DNA from: JBEKCP01 sp050014815 | GTDB taxonomy: Bacteria; Planctomycetota; Planctomycetia; Pirellulales; Thermoguttaceae | NCBI GenBank assembly: GCA_050014815.1 | Contig: JBEKCP010000031.1 | Location: 1 to 20,790, forward strand | Length of the DNA stretch: 20,790 nucleotides | Direction of reading: 5' to 3' | In this document: positions 1 to 7,530 of the stretch, piece by piece | Layout of the letters: the number at the start of each line of letters is the position of its first letter | Position numbering within the stretch: the stretch's first letter is position 1 | Program-made: the position numbers and the translations under genes | Notes under the pieces: model-generated | What the model saw: only the letters and a program-made list of their open reading frames with translations | Databases searched by the model: none | What the model was told of the DNA's origin: nothing

Positions 1-843
1 TTGGAGCGACTCCAGCGGGGCAAGGACGTCGTGGGGCTGCCAGGGGTCTATGTCCGCGGCGGCCAACCACCGACGACCAGGGTATTCGCTCAGGATCTGG
101 ACCTGTTGCCCATGCCGGAGACCGATCTCTGGGCGTCGGCCGATCCCAACGATCCCGAGGTCTGGGTTCCCGTGCAGACCCGCCGCGGCTGCCCGCTGGC
201 GTGCAGCTACTGTTCAACACCCGAGTTGGAGGGGACGGAGTTGCGGATGCGGTCACCCGCCAGGATCGTCGAGTATATCGCCCAGGTGGCCGAGGCCGGG
301 TTCCGTAAGCTCTATCTCGTGGACAACACGTTCAACCTTCCGCCCTGGTACGCCCTGGAGTTGTGCCGCCGGCTGGCCGATCTGCGGCTGGATTTGGCCT
401 GGCGGTGCATCTTGTATCCGCACCAGGTCTCCAAGGAACTGGTGGCGGCGATGGCCCACGCGGGCTGCGTCGAGGTGAGCCTGGGCTTCGAGAGCGGCTG
501 CCCACAGGTGCTGCGGGCCATGAACAAGCGGTTCCTGCCCGAGGAGGTGTGGGAGATTTCCGAGCGGCTGGCGGCCCACGGTATCCGCCGTATGGGATTC
601 CTGCTCTTGGGCGGCCCCGGTGAGACGAGGGAATCGGTGGACGAGAGCCTTGTTTTCGCCAGGTCGCTGGGCTTGGAAATGCTCAAGGTCTCCGTGGGCA
701 TCCGTCTCTACCCGCACACACCGCTGGCCCGGCTTGCTGTGGAGGAAGGCATGGTTTCTCCGGAGGATGATCTGCTCGTGCCTCGCTTCTATGTCCGGCC
801 GGGATTGGAAGATTACGCCCGACACGTCCATGGAGAAGAGTAA
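1..843 (+). CDS. Radical SAM protein, 5'-truncated by window edge
   Basis: A radical SAM enzyme: it uses a [4Fe-4S] cluster and S-adenosylmethionine to make a 5'-deoxyadenosyl radical. The cluster motif Cx3Cx2C is visible as C64, C68 and C71 in GCPLACSYC, preceded by the TRRG lead-in typical of B12-binding radical SAM proteins. Further on, SLGFESG (about 160-166) and GFLLLGGPGET (about 199-209) are typical late strands of the radical SAM barrel. The frame is open from base 1 with a TTG that is probably internal: 280 residues is short for this family, and an N-terminal cobalamin-binding domain would be expected upstream of the window. The stop (TAA, 841-843) overlaps the ATG at 843, implying coupling to the nitroreductase remnant. 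The substrate cannot be told from the sequence. Confidence 0.85.
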   Translation: MERLQRGKDVVGLPGVYVRGGQPPTTRVFAQDLDLLPMPETDLWASADPNDPEVWVPVQTRRGCPLACSYCSTPELEGTELRMRSPARIVEYIAQVAEAGFRKLYLVDNTFNLPPWYALELCRRLADLRLDLAWRCILYPHQVSKELVAAMAHAGCVEVSLGFESGCPQVLRAMNKRFLPEEVWEISERLAAHGIRRMGFLLLGGPGETRESVDESLVFARSLGLEMLKVSVGIRLYPHTPLARLAVEEGMVSPEDDLLVPRFYVRPGLEDYARHVHGEE

Positions 844-992
844 TGGACGTCTTGGAAGCCATCCACACGCGGCGCAGCATCCGCAAGTACCTCGACCGCC
901 CGGTGCCCGAAGAGCTGATCCAGAAGCTGCTGGCCGCCGCCATGCAGGCCCGTGAGGGGCGGCCGCATCGGCGGCGAGGTGACTTCCAGTGA
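843..992 (+). pseudogene. Nitroreductase, N-terminal remnant
   Basis: The first 36 codons read like a nitroreductase family FMN enzyme: MDVLEAIHTRRSIRKYLDRP followed by VPEELIQKLLAAAMQA, the canonical N-terminal helix with the RRSIRKY FMN-phosphate motif. In intact members this continues into a PSAGNxQPW-like segment. Here, right after AMQA (near 950), the frame turns into REGRPHRRRGDFQ and stops at TGA 990-992. Only about 36 of the usual 170-200 residues survive, and I found no further nitroreductase motifs downstream in any frame, so this looks like a deletion breakpoint rather than a simple frameshift. The start overlaps the stop of the radical SAM gene (TAATG), so it was once cotranscribed with it. 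Confidence 0.7.
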
Positions 993-1032
993 CCTTGGCT
1001 CTGGCAGCGACTTTGGGGGCCGTTTGTCGCAC

Positions 1033-1047
1033 GTTTCCCCGGGAAAC
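1033..1047. repeat. Perfect inverted repeat
   Basis: GTTTCCC, a single C, then GGGAAAC: 7-bp arms. It lies 40 bp after the nitroreductase remnant. It has no T-tract, so it is not a standard terminator, and it could be an operator or chance. TTTCCC and GGGAAA half-sites also occur in the repeat at 20536-20550, though with different spacing. Confidence 0.4.
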
Positions 1048-1310
1048 TTTGGCAAGAACCTCAACCATTTCCCTGGACTGGTTCACCTAAACATCGGTGC
1101 GGCTCTCGTGGCAGATTGAACCAAGTGCCATAGCCCGGGCCGGTCAGGAGCAAGTTCGTGAGCGGCTGGCTCAGCCCACCGGGTCCCTGCCGGAACTTGC
1201 CGCAGCCGCGGCATCACAACCGGCTGCCCACTATCCCGCCGCCACTATAGCCTGGCAGCCGCGGCTTGCCAGTGTACCGAGCCGACAAGCCCGAGCCACG
1301 ATTGCCCCAG

Positions 1311-1339
1311 GTTACAGACCGGTCTGGATGCAGTATAAT
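1311..1339 (+). promoter_or_regulatory. Sigma70-type promoter with palindromic box in the spacer
   Basis: A consensus -10 TATAAT (1334-1339) lies 17 bp downstream of GTTACA (1311-1316), a moderate -35. The perfect 12-bp palindrome CAGACCGGTCTG (1315-1326) overlaps the -35 and fills most of the spacer, where a dimeric repressor or a MerR-type activator could act. Transcription would start around 1346 and read into the isomerase gene at 1413. The same arrangement recurs at 20563-20591: palindrome, 7 bp, TATAATCGCC. Confidence 0.65.
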
Positions 1340-1412
1340 CGCCTGGTGGGAACCCAGTGCGTGGAACACGCTTGCGGCATAAGAAGACTTAACCAGGAAA
1401 AGAAGAATCGCA

Positions 1413-2246
1413 ATGGGCAATATCCAAATCGGCCTGAACTCGGAGTTCTCCCGCAGTTCTGACAAGCCGTTCGAGTGGGCCGTCGCCAAGGCGGCGGAGA
1501 TGGGCTACAAGTACTTCGAGCCGATGGTCCACTTCGGCCGCGAGCTGATGAGCGAGGCGGGCTACTTCCACACCGTATCGATGTTCGACGACCCTTGGCG
1601 CATCAAGGATGCTTGCGACAAAGCCGGCCTCGTGATTTCCGGCTTGCAGGCCCACGGGCCGCTGGGCCGGCCCGATGTCCATGGCGAATACATCAAACTG
1701 GCCATCCGCGTGGCCGGCGAAATCAGCGTGCCGGTCGTCAACACGGATGAAGGCATCAAGGCCAAGTGGACCACGGAAGAAGAGGATTTCGTGTTGATCA
1801 AGTACACGTTGCAGGAGGCTGCATTCATCGCCGAGCGCCGCGGTGTGAAGATCGGCATCGAGCCGCACGCGCAGTACTCGCGCCATCCCGATGGCTTGGA
1901 CCGCATCTGCAATCTGGTCAAGTCCCCCTCCATCGGGATCAACTTCGACACAGGCAATGCCTATCTCTGCGGCCATGACGTCTACACTTGGCTGGAACGG
2001 GTCGCCGATCGCCTCGTCCACCTGCATGCCAAGGACATCTCGATCTCCCACGCGGATGCAGAACGCGGCAAGGTTACCGGCACGCCCGTGGGTTGTGCCT
2101 GTGGCGAGGGCGTGCTTGACTGGGAGCGGATCGTCAACATCGTTCGCCGCAAGTGCCCGCGCGACATCGTCTTTTCCGTCGAATGTGGCACCCCGGTGCA
2201 GGCGGCCAAAAGCCTGGAGCACCTGAACCACGTGCTGGCAGGGTGA
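1413..2246 (+). CDS. Sugar phosphate isomerase/epimerase (AP-endonuclease-2 TIM barrel)
   Basis: A 277-residue single-domain protein of the xylose isomerase-like TIM-barrel superfamily, which isomerises or epimerises sugars or inositol derivatives using a divalent metal. The metal-binding pattern is complete: E150 (IGIEPH), D179 (NFDTGN), H205 (HLHAKD) and E257 (SVECG). There is no signal peptide, so it is cytoplasmic. The ATG at 1413 is preceded by a purine-rich AGGAAAAGAAG site at about 1397. It is the first gene after the promoter at 1311-1339 and is followed by a second, secreted member of the same superfamily and a phosphosugar HAD enzyme, which suggests a small carbohydrate-use cluster. 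The substrate cannot be assigned; inosose/hydroxypyruvate isomerase-type chemistry is one possibility. Confidence 0.85.
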   Translation: MGNIQIGLNSEFSRSSDKPFEWAVAKAAEMGYKYFEPMVHFGRELMSEAGYFHTVSMFDDPWRIKDACDKAGLVISGLQAHGPLGRPDVHGEYIKLAIRVAGEISVPVVNTDEGIKAKWTTEEEDFVLIKYTLQEAAFIAERRGVKIGIEPHAQYSRHPDGLDRICNLVKSPSIGINFDTGNAYLCGHDVYTWLERVADRLVHLHAKDISISHADAERGKVTGTPVGCACGEGVLDWERIVNIVRRKCPRDIVFSVECGTPVQAAKSLEHLNHVLAG

Positions 2247-2290
2247 CCATCGAGAACAGGTTGTGAATATCATCCCCAAGGATTTCCGTC

Positions 2291-3190
2291 ATGAACATGG
2301 CAATGAACCGACGCAGCTTCCTACGAGCGTTTGCGGCGGCCGGCGCCTCGCTGCCACTGGGCACATCGGCTTTCGCTGCACCTGCCGGGAAGATCGCCTC
2401 TGCCACCCCGCATGGCGACAAACTTGGCTGGCGTCTCTCGAACACCTGCTACACGTTCAACTCACTTTGTTTCTTCGACGCCGTGGAAAAGACCGCGGGA
2501 TTGAACATTGGCTACGTGGAAGGTTTCTCCTGGCAGCCGGTCAGCAGGGACCGGAACGAGGGCCGGATGAACGAAACGATGCCGGCTGCCCTGCGCAGGA
2601 GGGTGAAGCAGCGTCTGGACGACCTGGGTCTGAGACTCCTGAGCTGCTACATGGCCGAGCTGCCCAACAACGAGGCCGCCGCACGGAAGAAGTTTGAGTT
2701 CGGCAAGGACATGGGCCTGGAGTACTTCGTCTCCGAGCCGGCGCCGGCTGCAATGGACCTCATGGAGAAGCTCTGCGACGAGTACGGAATCTCGATCGCC
2801 ATCCACGACCACCCCAAGCCCTCATCGGTTTACTGGAATCCCGAGAAGGTTGTCGAGGTGACCCGGGGACGCACGAAGCGGCTGGGCGCCTGCTGCGACA
2901 CCGGCCACTGGGTTCGATCCGGGCTGAAGCCGGTCGACTGCCTGAAGCTGTTGGAGGGCCGGATCATCAGTTTCCATCTCAAGGACGTCGACGAGTTCGG
3001 CAAGGTTGACGCCGCCGAGGTCCCCTGGGGTACGGGCAAGGGTGACATCGGGGGGATCCTCAAGGAGATCCGCCGACAGGGAATCAAGCCGGTAATCGCG
3101 ATCGAGTACGAGCGCCAGGGAGACATTCTGCCCGCCCTTCGGCAGTGTATCGCTTTCTACGAGAAGACGGCTGTTGAGTTGGGCGGATAA
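2291..3190 (+). CDS. Tat-exported sugar phosphate isomerase/epimerase-like protein
   Basis: A 299-residue protein with a twin-arginine signal (RRSFLR at 7-12, hydrophobic stretch to about 29 and an AFAA cleavage-like site), so it should be folded and exported by Tat. The mature part is a second xylose isomerase-like TIM barrel: IHDHPKP (171-177), CDTGHW (202-207), SFHLKD (227-232) and IAIEYE (269-274), with D203, H229 and E272 as probable metal ligands. Secreted paralogues of this superfamily are common in planctomycete carbohydrate clusters. The ATG at 2291 has AAGGA 8 bp upstream; in-frame ATGs at 2297 and 2306 would also keep the signal. The gap to the upstream gene is 44 bp, so it is probably cotranscribed. 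Confidence 0.82.
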   Translation: MNMAMNRRSFLRAFAAAGASLPLGTSAFAAPAGKIASATPHGDKLGWRLSNTCYTFNSLCFFDAVEKTAGLNIGYVEGFSWQPVSRDRNEGRMNETMPAALRRRVKQRLDDLGLRLLSCYMAELPNNEAAARKKFEFGKDMGLEYFVSEPAPAAMDLMEKLCDEYGISIAIHDHPKPSSVYWNPEKVVEVTRGRTKRLGACCDTGHWVRSGLKPVDCLKLLEGRIISFHLKDVDEFGKVDAAEVPWGTGKGDIGGILKEIRRQGIKPVIAIEYERQGDILPALRQCIAFYEKTAVELGG

Positions 3191-3192
3191 CC

Positions 3193-3327
3193 GTGGGCCA
3201 GGACGGCTCCCGGCATTCCGGCGTTACTCTGTTCCCCGAAGCACCGGAAGCCAGGGGCAAAGACTTGCAGTCCCTGTTCAACTACCTGGTCGAAAAGGGA
3301 CGAATCGGGAAGCAGGGTGTTGCATGA
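3193..3327 (+). CDS. Possible small ORF (44 aa) coupled to the HAD gene
   Basis: A GTG two bases after the isomerase stop opens a 44-codon frame ending at TGA 3325-3327, which overlaps the ATG of the HAD gene as ATGA. The predicted end, LFNYLVEKGRIGKQ, reads like ordinary helical protein, and the stop placement fits translational coupling. There is no recognisable domain. It may instead be the tail of a lost gene or untranslated spacer, since the HAD frame is also open through this segment. Confidence 0.3.
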   Translation: MGQDGSRHSGVTLFPEAPEARGKDLQSLFNYLVEKGRIGKQGVA

Positions 3328-3977
3328 CGCATTCGGCCGTGCTGTTCGACATGGATGGCGTGCTGGTCGACTCCGAGCCCATCATCAACGCCGCCGCCAT
3401 TCGTGCCCTTGCAGAGTTCGGCATCCAGGCCCGTCCAGAGGACTTCCTGCCCTTCGTCGGGGCGGGTGAGGACCGCTACGTGGGCGGCGTCGCAGAACTA
3501 CATGGCAAAGCCTACGTCCTGGAAATGAAGCGCCGCACCTACGACTGGTACCTGAAGCTATTGCCCGAGATGGGCAAGCCGTTCCCCGGTGCCAGGGACC
3601 TGATCGAACTCCTGCGTCAGCGGGGCATCGTTTGTGCCCTCGCCTCCAGTGCCGACCGGGTCAAAGTTGAGGCCAACCTGACGAAAGTCCTCAGAATTCC
3701 CCTGGATTCATTCGCGGCCCTCGTTACTGGCGAGGACGTCACTCGCCGGAAACCGCATCCTGACATTTTCCTTGAGGCGGCGCGTCGGCTGGGCATCTCG
3801 GCTGAATCCTGTTGCGTGGTCGAGGACGCCGTCCACGGGGTCCAGGCTGCCAAGGCCGCCGGCATGCGTTGCGTCGCCGTTGCCACGAGCTTTTCTCCCG
3901 AGGCACTTGCCGCTGCCGGTGCGGATCTCGTGCGGCCGAGCATCTCGGCCGTCAGCCTTGATGACCTCCTTGGGTAG
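3324..3977 (+). CDS. HAD-superfamily hydrolase, beta-phosphoglucomutase-like
   Basis: A 217-residue HAD phosphatase/phosphomutase. All four motifs are present: motif I FDMDGVLVDSE (nucleophile D9, general acid/base D11), motif II S108/S109 in LASSADR, motif III K143 in RRKPHPD and motif IV E167-D168 in VVEDAVHG. The helical cap after DSEP is typical of the beta-phosphoglucomutase/CbbY group, which acts on small phosphosugars and fits the isomerase neighbours. The start was set at 3324 because MTHSAVLFDMDG places motif I at the usual distance from the N terminus; the frame is open back to 3174, but that extension shows no conserved sequence. No terminator is obvious after the stop. Confidence 0.85.
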   Translation: MTHSAVLFDMDGVLVDSEPIINAAAIRALAEFGIQARPEDFLPFVGAGEDRYVGGVAELHGKAYVLEMKRRTYDWYLKLLPEMGKPFPGARDLIELLRQRGIVCALASSADRVKVEANLTKVLRIPLDSFAALVTGEDVTRRKPHPDIFLEAARRLGISAESCCVVEDAVHGVQAAKAAGMRCVAVATSFSPEALAAAGADLVRPSISAVSLDDLLG

Positions 3978-4053
3978 CACGCGATATCTCCCCGGCAGTT
4001 CAGCCCAAACTACCCAGCCCGGCCTGCCGCCAAATACTTGCCGCCACGGGTTA

Positions 4054-4081
4054 TTGACAGGGCGAATTGCCCCACTATGCT
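4054..4081 (+). promoter_or_regulatory. Strong sigma70-type promoter
   Basis: A perfect -35 TTGACA (4054-4059), a 16-bp spacer and -10 TATGCT (4076-4081). Transcription should start near 4088, directly before the first of several stable hairpins and 330 bp before the next coding start. This spacing suits an independent RNA gene or a long structured leader. Confidence 0.65.
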
Positions 4082-4087
4082 GATAGG

Positions 4088-4362
4088 TGTTCCCGGCCCT
4101 CGGCCGGGTAGGTTGCCGACAAGCAGGAGCAAGAAAAGAACGGCCTTTTGACGGCCTGAACTGACAATTTGAACGACGCGTAAGCGTCAGGTATCTGCTT
4201 CCCAGAAAACTACCACCCTGAGCCAATCTTTGGCTCTTGACCATCGAGTGAAGCAGTGCTTGGCCTAGGCGCTCCCTGCCCAAGGGAGTGCCGGCCAGGT
4301 GCTGTTCACTCGCGCCCCGTGGTAGGGGCTCTGGGAGCGGCCTTGGTTCGGCACTCCTTTTT
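4088..4362 (+). ncRNA. Candidate structured non-coding RNA, class unknown
   Basis: About 275 nt between a strong promoter and an intrinsic terminator, with no credible ORF but many stable stems. They are: CCCGGCC/GGCCGGG (4092-4098/4102-4108); GACGC/GCGTC with a GTAA loop (4175-4179/4184-4188); GAGCCAA/TTGGCTC (4220-4226/4230-4236); a long hairpin at 4248-4309 whose inner arm (4268-4277/4283-4292) is 10 bp and continues outward through GGCC/GGCC and a GTGAA/TTCAC base; and GCCCC/GGGGC (4314-4318/4325-4329). I compared it by eye with the core motifs of RNase P RNA, tmRNA, SRP RNA and the cobalamin riboswitch and saw no match. It could be a stand-alone RNA or a regulatory leader of the operon starting at 4419. 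Confidence 0.5.
4334..4362 (+). terminator. Rho-independent terminator of the candidate RNA
   Basis: GGAG (4334-4337) pairs with CTCC (4354-4357), with an inner GCC/GGC extension, followed immediately by T5 (4358-4362). GGCACTC (4350-4356) can instead pair with GGGTGCC (4368-4374), which would destroy the terminator. So a terminator/antiterminator switch ahead of the operon at 4419 is possible. Confidence 0.5.
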
Positions 4363-4418
4363 GCTTTGGGTGCCGGACTGGGGCCACACTCATGGGACTG
4401 TAACCAAGGGCCCCGGTC

Positions 4419-5696
4419 ATGCTGGGCAATCGCCTTCGTCACCTAGTCGCGGCCATCGGCGCGACCGTATTGTTGGGCATAGGCTTCGCTGCAAAGCCAG
4501 TCTTCACCGACGACTTCATCGAGCTGCACGTTCCACTCCGGAACGGCTCTTCCTACCGTGCCCGCGACTTCTATGCCGAATGGAATAGGAAGCTGGGTAC
4601 GCATTACTCTCTTGATGAGATCGAGGACCGAGAGCATGAGTTGTCGGTCTTGGAGAGGGCTTTCCTGGTGTTGCTCGGAGAGACGCGTCCCGAGCTTCTG
4701 CGGGTCCGATTGGAACCGGATGTCCTCGTCCTGGGTATCCCCGACCCGCAAAGCCCTGCTGCTCAGCAGAGGGAACGAAAGCGGTTGGAGAGGCTTCTTG
4801 ACGTCCGTGCCCCAAACTGGCCATCAGATAAAGGACTCCACCTGCCCACGCCCCTCAGGCCCGATCAGCCGGCGGTACTGCTCATTCATGGGATCAACGC
4901 CACAGCAGGTGGCCTGGAAAAGCTCCGCCGTGCCTTCGAGGTATGGGGCGTCCAGGTCCTCGCGTTTGACTATCCCGACGACGGCCAGCTTGCCGCTTCG
5001 GGCGAGCGACTACGGACAGAGCTTGCCAGGCTTTCCACAGACCACCCCACACTGAAGTTGGTGATCGTTGGGCACAGCATGGGCGGGTTGGTAGCCCGCT
5101 ATGCCCTCGAAGTTTCGTCACCGCCACCTCCGTGCGTGACTGACCTTTTCATGCTTGGGACACCCAATCAGGGGTCACAGTTGGCAGTGGGACAGCCATG
5201 GATGGACCTATTGGAGGGGGGGAAGTCGCTCTTTGCGATGCGGCTTCAGAAGGTCGATGGTGGTCGCCTGCTCTTCGGAATCAACGATGCCGCCGAAGAC
5301 CTTGTGCCAGGTAGCCCGTTCCTGACCCGCCTGGATCGGTTCTCACGTCCCAAGGGCGTGCGGTATCACGTGGCCGTGGGGCGGAAGGGCTTCCTGACGG
5401 CACAACAGCAGAGGGAGGCGGTCGACGACCTGGATCGGATTCTTCGAGACCGTGGGGTGTCACCATTCCTGCGGCCGGCGATCTTACGTTTCGCCGGGGC
5501 CCCGGAACTTCAGACCGGGCGCGGCGACGGCGTCGTCACGCTGGAAAGTGCTTTGCTGCCCGGCTCCGAGACGTCCCATACCTTTGACTTGGACCATTCC
5601 GAACTCATCAACCCGAGGGTGGAGCCCCTGGAAAACGGCGAGGTATTCCGCTGGATCGTGGATACCCTGAAGTGGAGACAGCACGATGGAAAGTGA
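4419..5696 (+). CDS. Secreted or membrane-anchored alpha/beta hydrolase (lipase-like)
   Basis: A 425-residue protein. Residues 8-25 form a hydrophobic N-terminal segment (signal peptide or anchor), so the catalytic domain is probably extracytoplasmic. The alpha/beta hydrolase core begins near 150: LLIHGIN (155-160) supplies the oxyanion-hole HG, GHSMGG gives nucleophile S220, GRGDGVV suggests acid D370, and LDHSEL gives H393. GHSMGG with a GTPNQGS segment after it (247-253) is typical of triacylglycerol lipase/PGAP1-like esterases. The N-terminal 140 residues match no family I know. It is the first gene of the 4419-13331 run; its stop lies inside the next gene (11-bp overlap). A weak AAGGG precedes the ATG. 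Confidence 0.8.
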   Translation: MLGNRLRHLVAAIGATVLLGIGFAAKPVFTDDFIELHVPLRNGSSYRARDFYAEWNRKLGTHYSLDEIEDREHELSVLERAFLVLLGETRPELLRVRLEPDVLVLGIPDPQSPAAQQRERKRLERLLDVRAPNWPSDKGLHLPTPLRPDQPAVLLIHGINATAGGLEKLRRAFEVWGVQVLAFDYPDDGQLAASGERLRTELARLSTDHPTLKLVIVGHSMGGLVARYALEVSSPPPPCVTDLFMLGTPNQGSQLAVGQPWMDLLEGGKSLFAMRLQKVDGGRLLFGINDAAEDLVPGSPFLTRLDRFSRPKGVRYHVAVGRKGFLTAQQQREAVDDLDRILRDRGVSPFLRPAILRFAGAPELQTGRGDGVVTLESALLPGSETSHTFDLDHSELINPRVEPLENGEVFRWIVDTLKWRQHDGK

Positions 5697-7530
5697 ACAG
5701 CTCAAGATACGGTTTCAGGGAATCTTGCCAGCCGGTATCCGGATCTTGGACCTGATTGAGGAAGTTGAGGCTGGGATGTGGCTGTACCAGGCCGCAGACA
5801 GCCGCGCTGGCGTGACGCTAGACCGCGCGGTGCGGTTTATCTCCCTCGATGGTGTGGACTGGGGCGACAAGCTCCGCGAGCGCCTGGGGCAGCTCATGCT
5901 GCGGCCGTTTCCCCACGTGATTCGGCCCCCGGAGGCTGACTTCGACGCAGAAGGGCGTCTAGCATGGGTTCTTACGGACCGGTACTCTTCCTGTGAAAGG
6001 AGAACCGTGGAGCGGATGATCAAGAACGCTGATTCGCTCCAAGTCACATTCGAGCGTGCCAACCCGCCCCGAGACGAAAGCGAGCGTATCAAAGTCGAGC
6101 AGGCATGGAAGGATGTCCTCGCCGAAATCGACCGCGGCAAGTCCCCAAGAGACGCGATGGAGGACCTCCGACAGCAGGTGACCGACGCCCTGGGGGCAGT
6201 GGCGTTGCGTCCATCGATCGAGTTGCTCATCGAGCAAGCCCGAAATAACGATGTCCAGCAGCAGGCTGGCGCAAACGAGGCTAAGAGGGCATTCAAGGAG
6301 GCCATCAGCAAAATTGACAGCACCAAAACTGCCAAGCATCATCTGGCGGACCTTCGGGAGGAGGCATTTCGCGGATTGGAGAGCCTCCCGCCGGAGACCC
6401 CCGCGATGATCTTCGTTCGGAAAAGAGATCCCCAAAAACCAGCCGACGACAAGGTTGCCCCGGCAATCCTCACCAACGACTATCCTGTTGGCCGACGGAT
6501 TCAGAGTGTGGCCATCACCGAAATTCGTGGTGTTGGATCCAATGAGGCATGGATCTTCAAGACCGACGCGAAGTTTTGTTACCAATACAAGGTAGCCGTT
6601 GATACCGAAGTGACTAAGAATGACGGCGAACAATTGGAGTTCAAGCAGGTTTTGACCCAAGTGCGCCAGGAGCGCGCCGATTGCGGCAACAGTACCGTTG
6701 AGCTGCGGGACCTCCCGCCTGTATTCAAGCAAGTCTTCAACATCTTCGAGAAGCTGATCCTTGATGACGTACCGGGTTACAGAAAGATCAGAAACATAGC
6801 AGACGCCGTTCAGAGAGTTGACCCCAGACTCCAGAGAACACTAACGCGTGGAGAAGAGCTGCTTGAGGACTGGGGGGTGCTAAAGAAAGACTGGGATAAG
6901 GTTGAATTTGCTGAGCAGATCGAAAAGCTGCAAGGAGCCACGGTCCGACTGGTGTATCACCCGGGCTGGGGGGTCGAGACCGTCGAAGTCCTCGATGCAA
7001 AACACAACGACTGGCTCAGCCAGACCGACCTGGAGCGACTAGCCTACGGCAGCAGCTTATTGATGGACCATTACGTCTTTCCTGCCAGGGAGAAACAGGT
7101 CAACGATTCGTGGGAGGTCGACGCCCGACACGCGGCCGATCTGTTCCGGCTTTATGACGTCAAGGTCAATGGTTCGATCCGGGTCACACGAAAGCAAGAT
7201 GTTCAGTGGGAGGGCGATCCGGTGGCCGTGTTGGAGCTTACCGGTGGCGAGGTCTTGGTCTCGGGAGAAGTTGGCGTGCGCAAGGAGGCGACCCTGCGCC
7301 CGAAACCCGGAGGGACGATTCACTATTTCCTGCCGGCGGCGGGCGGCGCAAGTCACGGCAAACAATGGCCGTTCATTCGGCACGCAAGCGTTGAATGGGA
7401 CGCCAATGCCCAGTGGTTTACAACCAACCATCTCCTGTTCGGCACCGTCCGTATCTGGGATCTCCACATGACGTCCCAATACTGGGCCAGAAGAGTGGAC
7501 AAAGACAAGCCCCCGGAAAGTAAACAATGA
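5686..7530 (+). CDS. Unknown 614-residue protein with an internal helical repeat
   Basis: I do not recognise this protein. It has no signal peptide or membrane segment, so it is probably cytoplasmic. Residues 137-187 and 197-248 form a degenerate tandem repeat with a 62-residue period: ID at 148 and 210, LR at 161 and 223, and the ALGAV/GLESL block at 168 and 230 line up without gaps. Both copies look helical. The C-terminal 140 residues are rich in short beta-strand-like stretches. The start at 5686 overlaps the hydrolase stop by 11 bp, and its own stop overlaps the transporter start (ATGA at 7527-7530), so all three genes are translationally coupled. A scaffold or substrate-handling role between hydrolase and transporter is only inference. 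Confidence 0.75.
   Translation: MESEQLKIRFQGILPAGIRILDLIEEVEAGMWLYQAADSRAGVTLDRAVRFISLDGVDWGDKLRERLGQLMLRPFPHVIRPPEADFDAEGRLAWVLTDRYSSCERRTVERMIKNADSLQVTFERANPPRDESERIKVEQAWKDVLAEIDRGKSPRDAMEDLRQQVTDALGAVALRPSIELLIEQARNNDVQQQAGANEAKRAFKEAISKIDSTKTAKHHLADLREEAFRGLESLPPETPAMIFVRKRDPQKPADDKVAPAILTNDYPVGRRIQSVAITEIRGVGSNEAWIFKTDAKFCYQYKVAVDTEVTKNDGEQLEFKQVLTQVRQERADCGNSTVELRDLPPVFKQVFNIFEKLILDDVPGYRKIRNIADAVQRVDPRLQRTLTRGEELLEDWGVLKKDWDKVEFAEQIEKLQGATVRLVYHPGWGVETVEVLDAKHNDWLSQTDLERLAYGSSLLMDHYVFPAREKQVNDSWEVDARHAADLFRLYDVKVNGSIRVTRKQDVQWEGDPVAVLELTGGEVLVSGEVGVRKEATLRPKPGGTIHYFLPAAGGASHGKQWPFIRHASVEWDANAQWFTTNHLLFGTVRIWDLHMTSQYWARRVDKDKPPESKQ

Larger units (their letters stand above)
993..1412. 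other. Intergenic region, 420 bp, no convincing gene
   Basis: Open frames on both strands here (for example + 1097-1462) lack recognisable motifs, lack a good ribosome site and overlap the well-supported gene at 1413. The stretch holds a perfect inverted repeat (1033-1047), a direct repeat of GCAGCCGCGGC (around 1203 and 1257) and, at its end, the promoter of the isomerase cluster. The left part may be debris from the event that removed most of the nitroreductase gene. Confidence 0.5.

Noticed and set aside
253..1086. Long antisense frame opposite the radical SAM gene (and similar antisense frames elsewhere, such as 1389-2279 and 15641-16366)
   Set aside because: High GC content gives long antisense frames; these have no motifs and lie opposite genes with clear catalytic residues.
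1097..1462. 121-codon open frame in the gap before the isomerase gene
   Set aside because: It overlaps the promoter and the start of a well-supported gene, has no motif and no ribosome site, and its composition looks like translated non-coding DNA.
3174..3323. N-terminal extension of the HAD enzyme
   Set aside because: The frame is open but lacks family sequence; the catalytic DxD motif sits at the normal distance from the ATG at 3324.
4088..4362. Assigning the structured RNA to RNase P, tmRNA, SRP RNA or a cobalamin riboswitch
   Set aside because: The conserved cores of these classes, and the tRNA-like end of tmRNA, are not visible.
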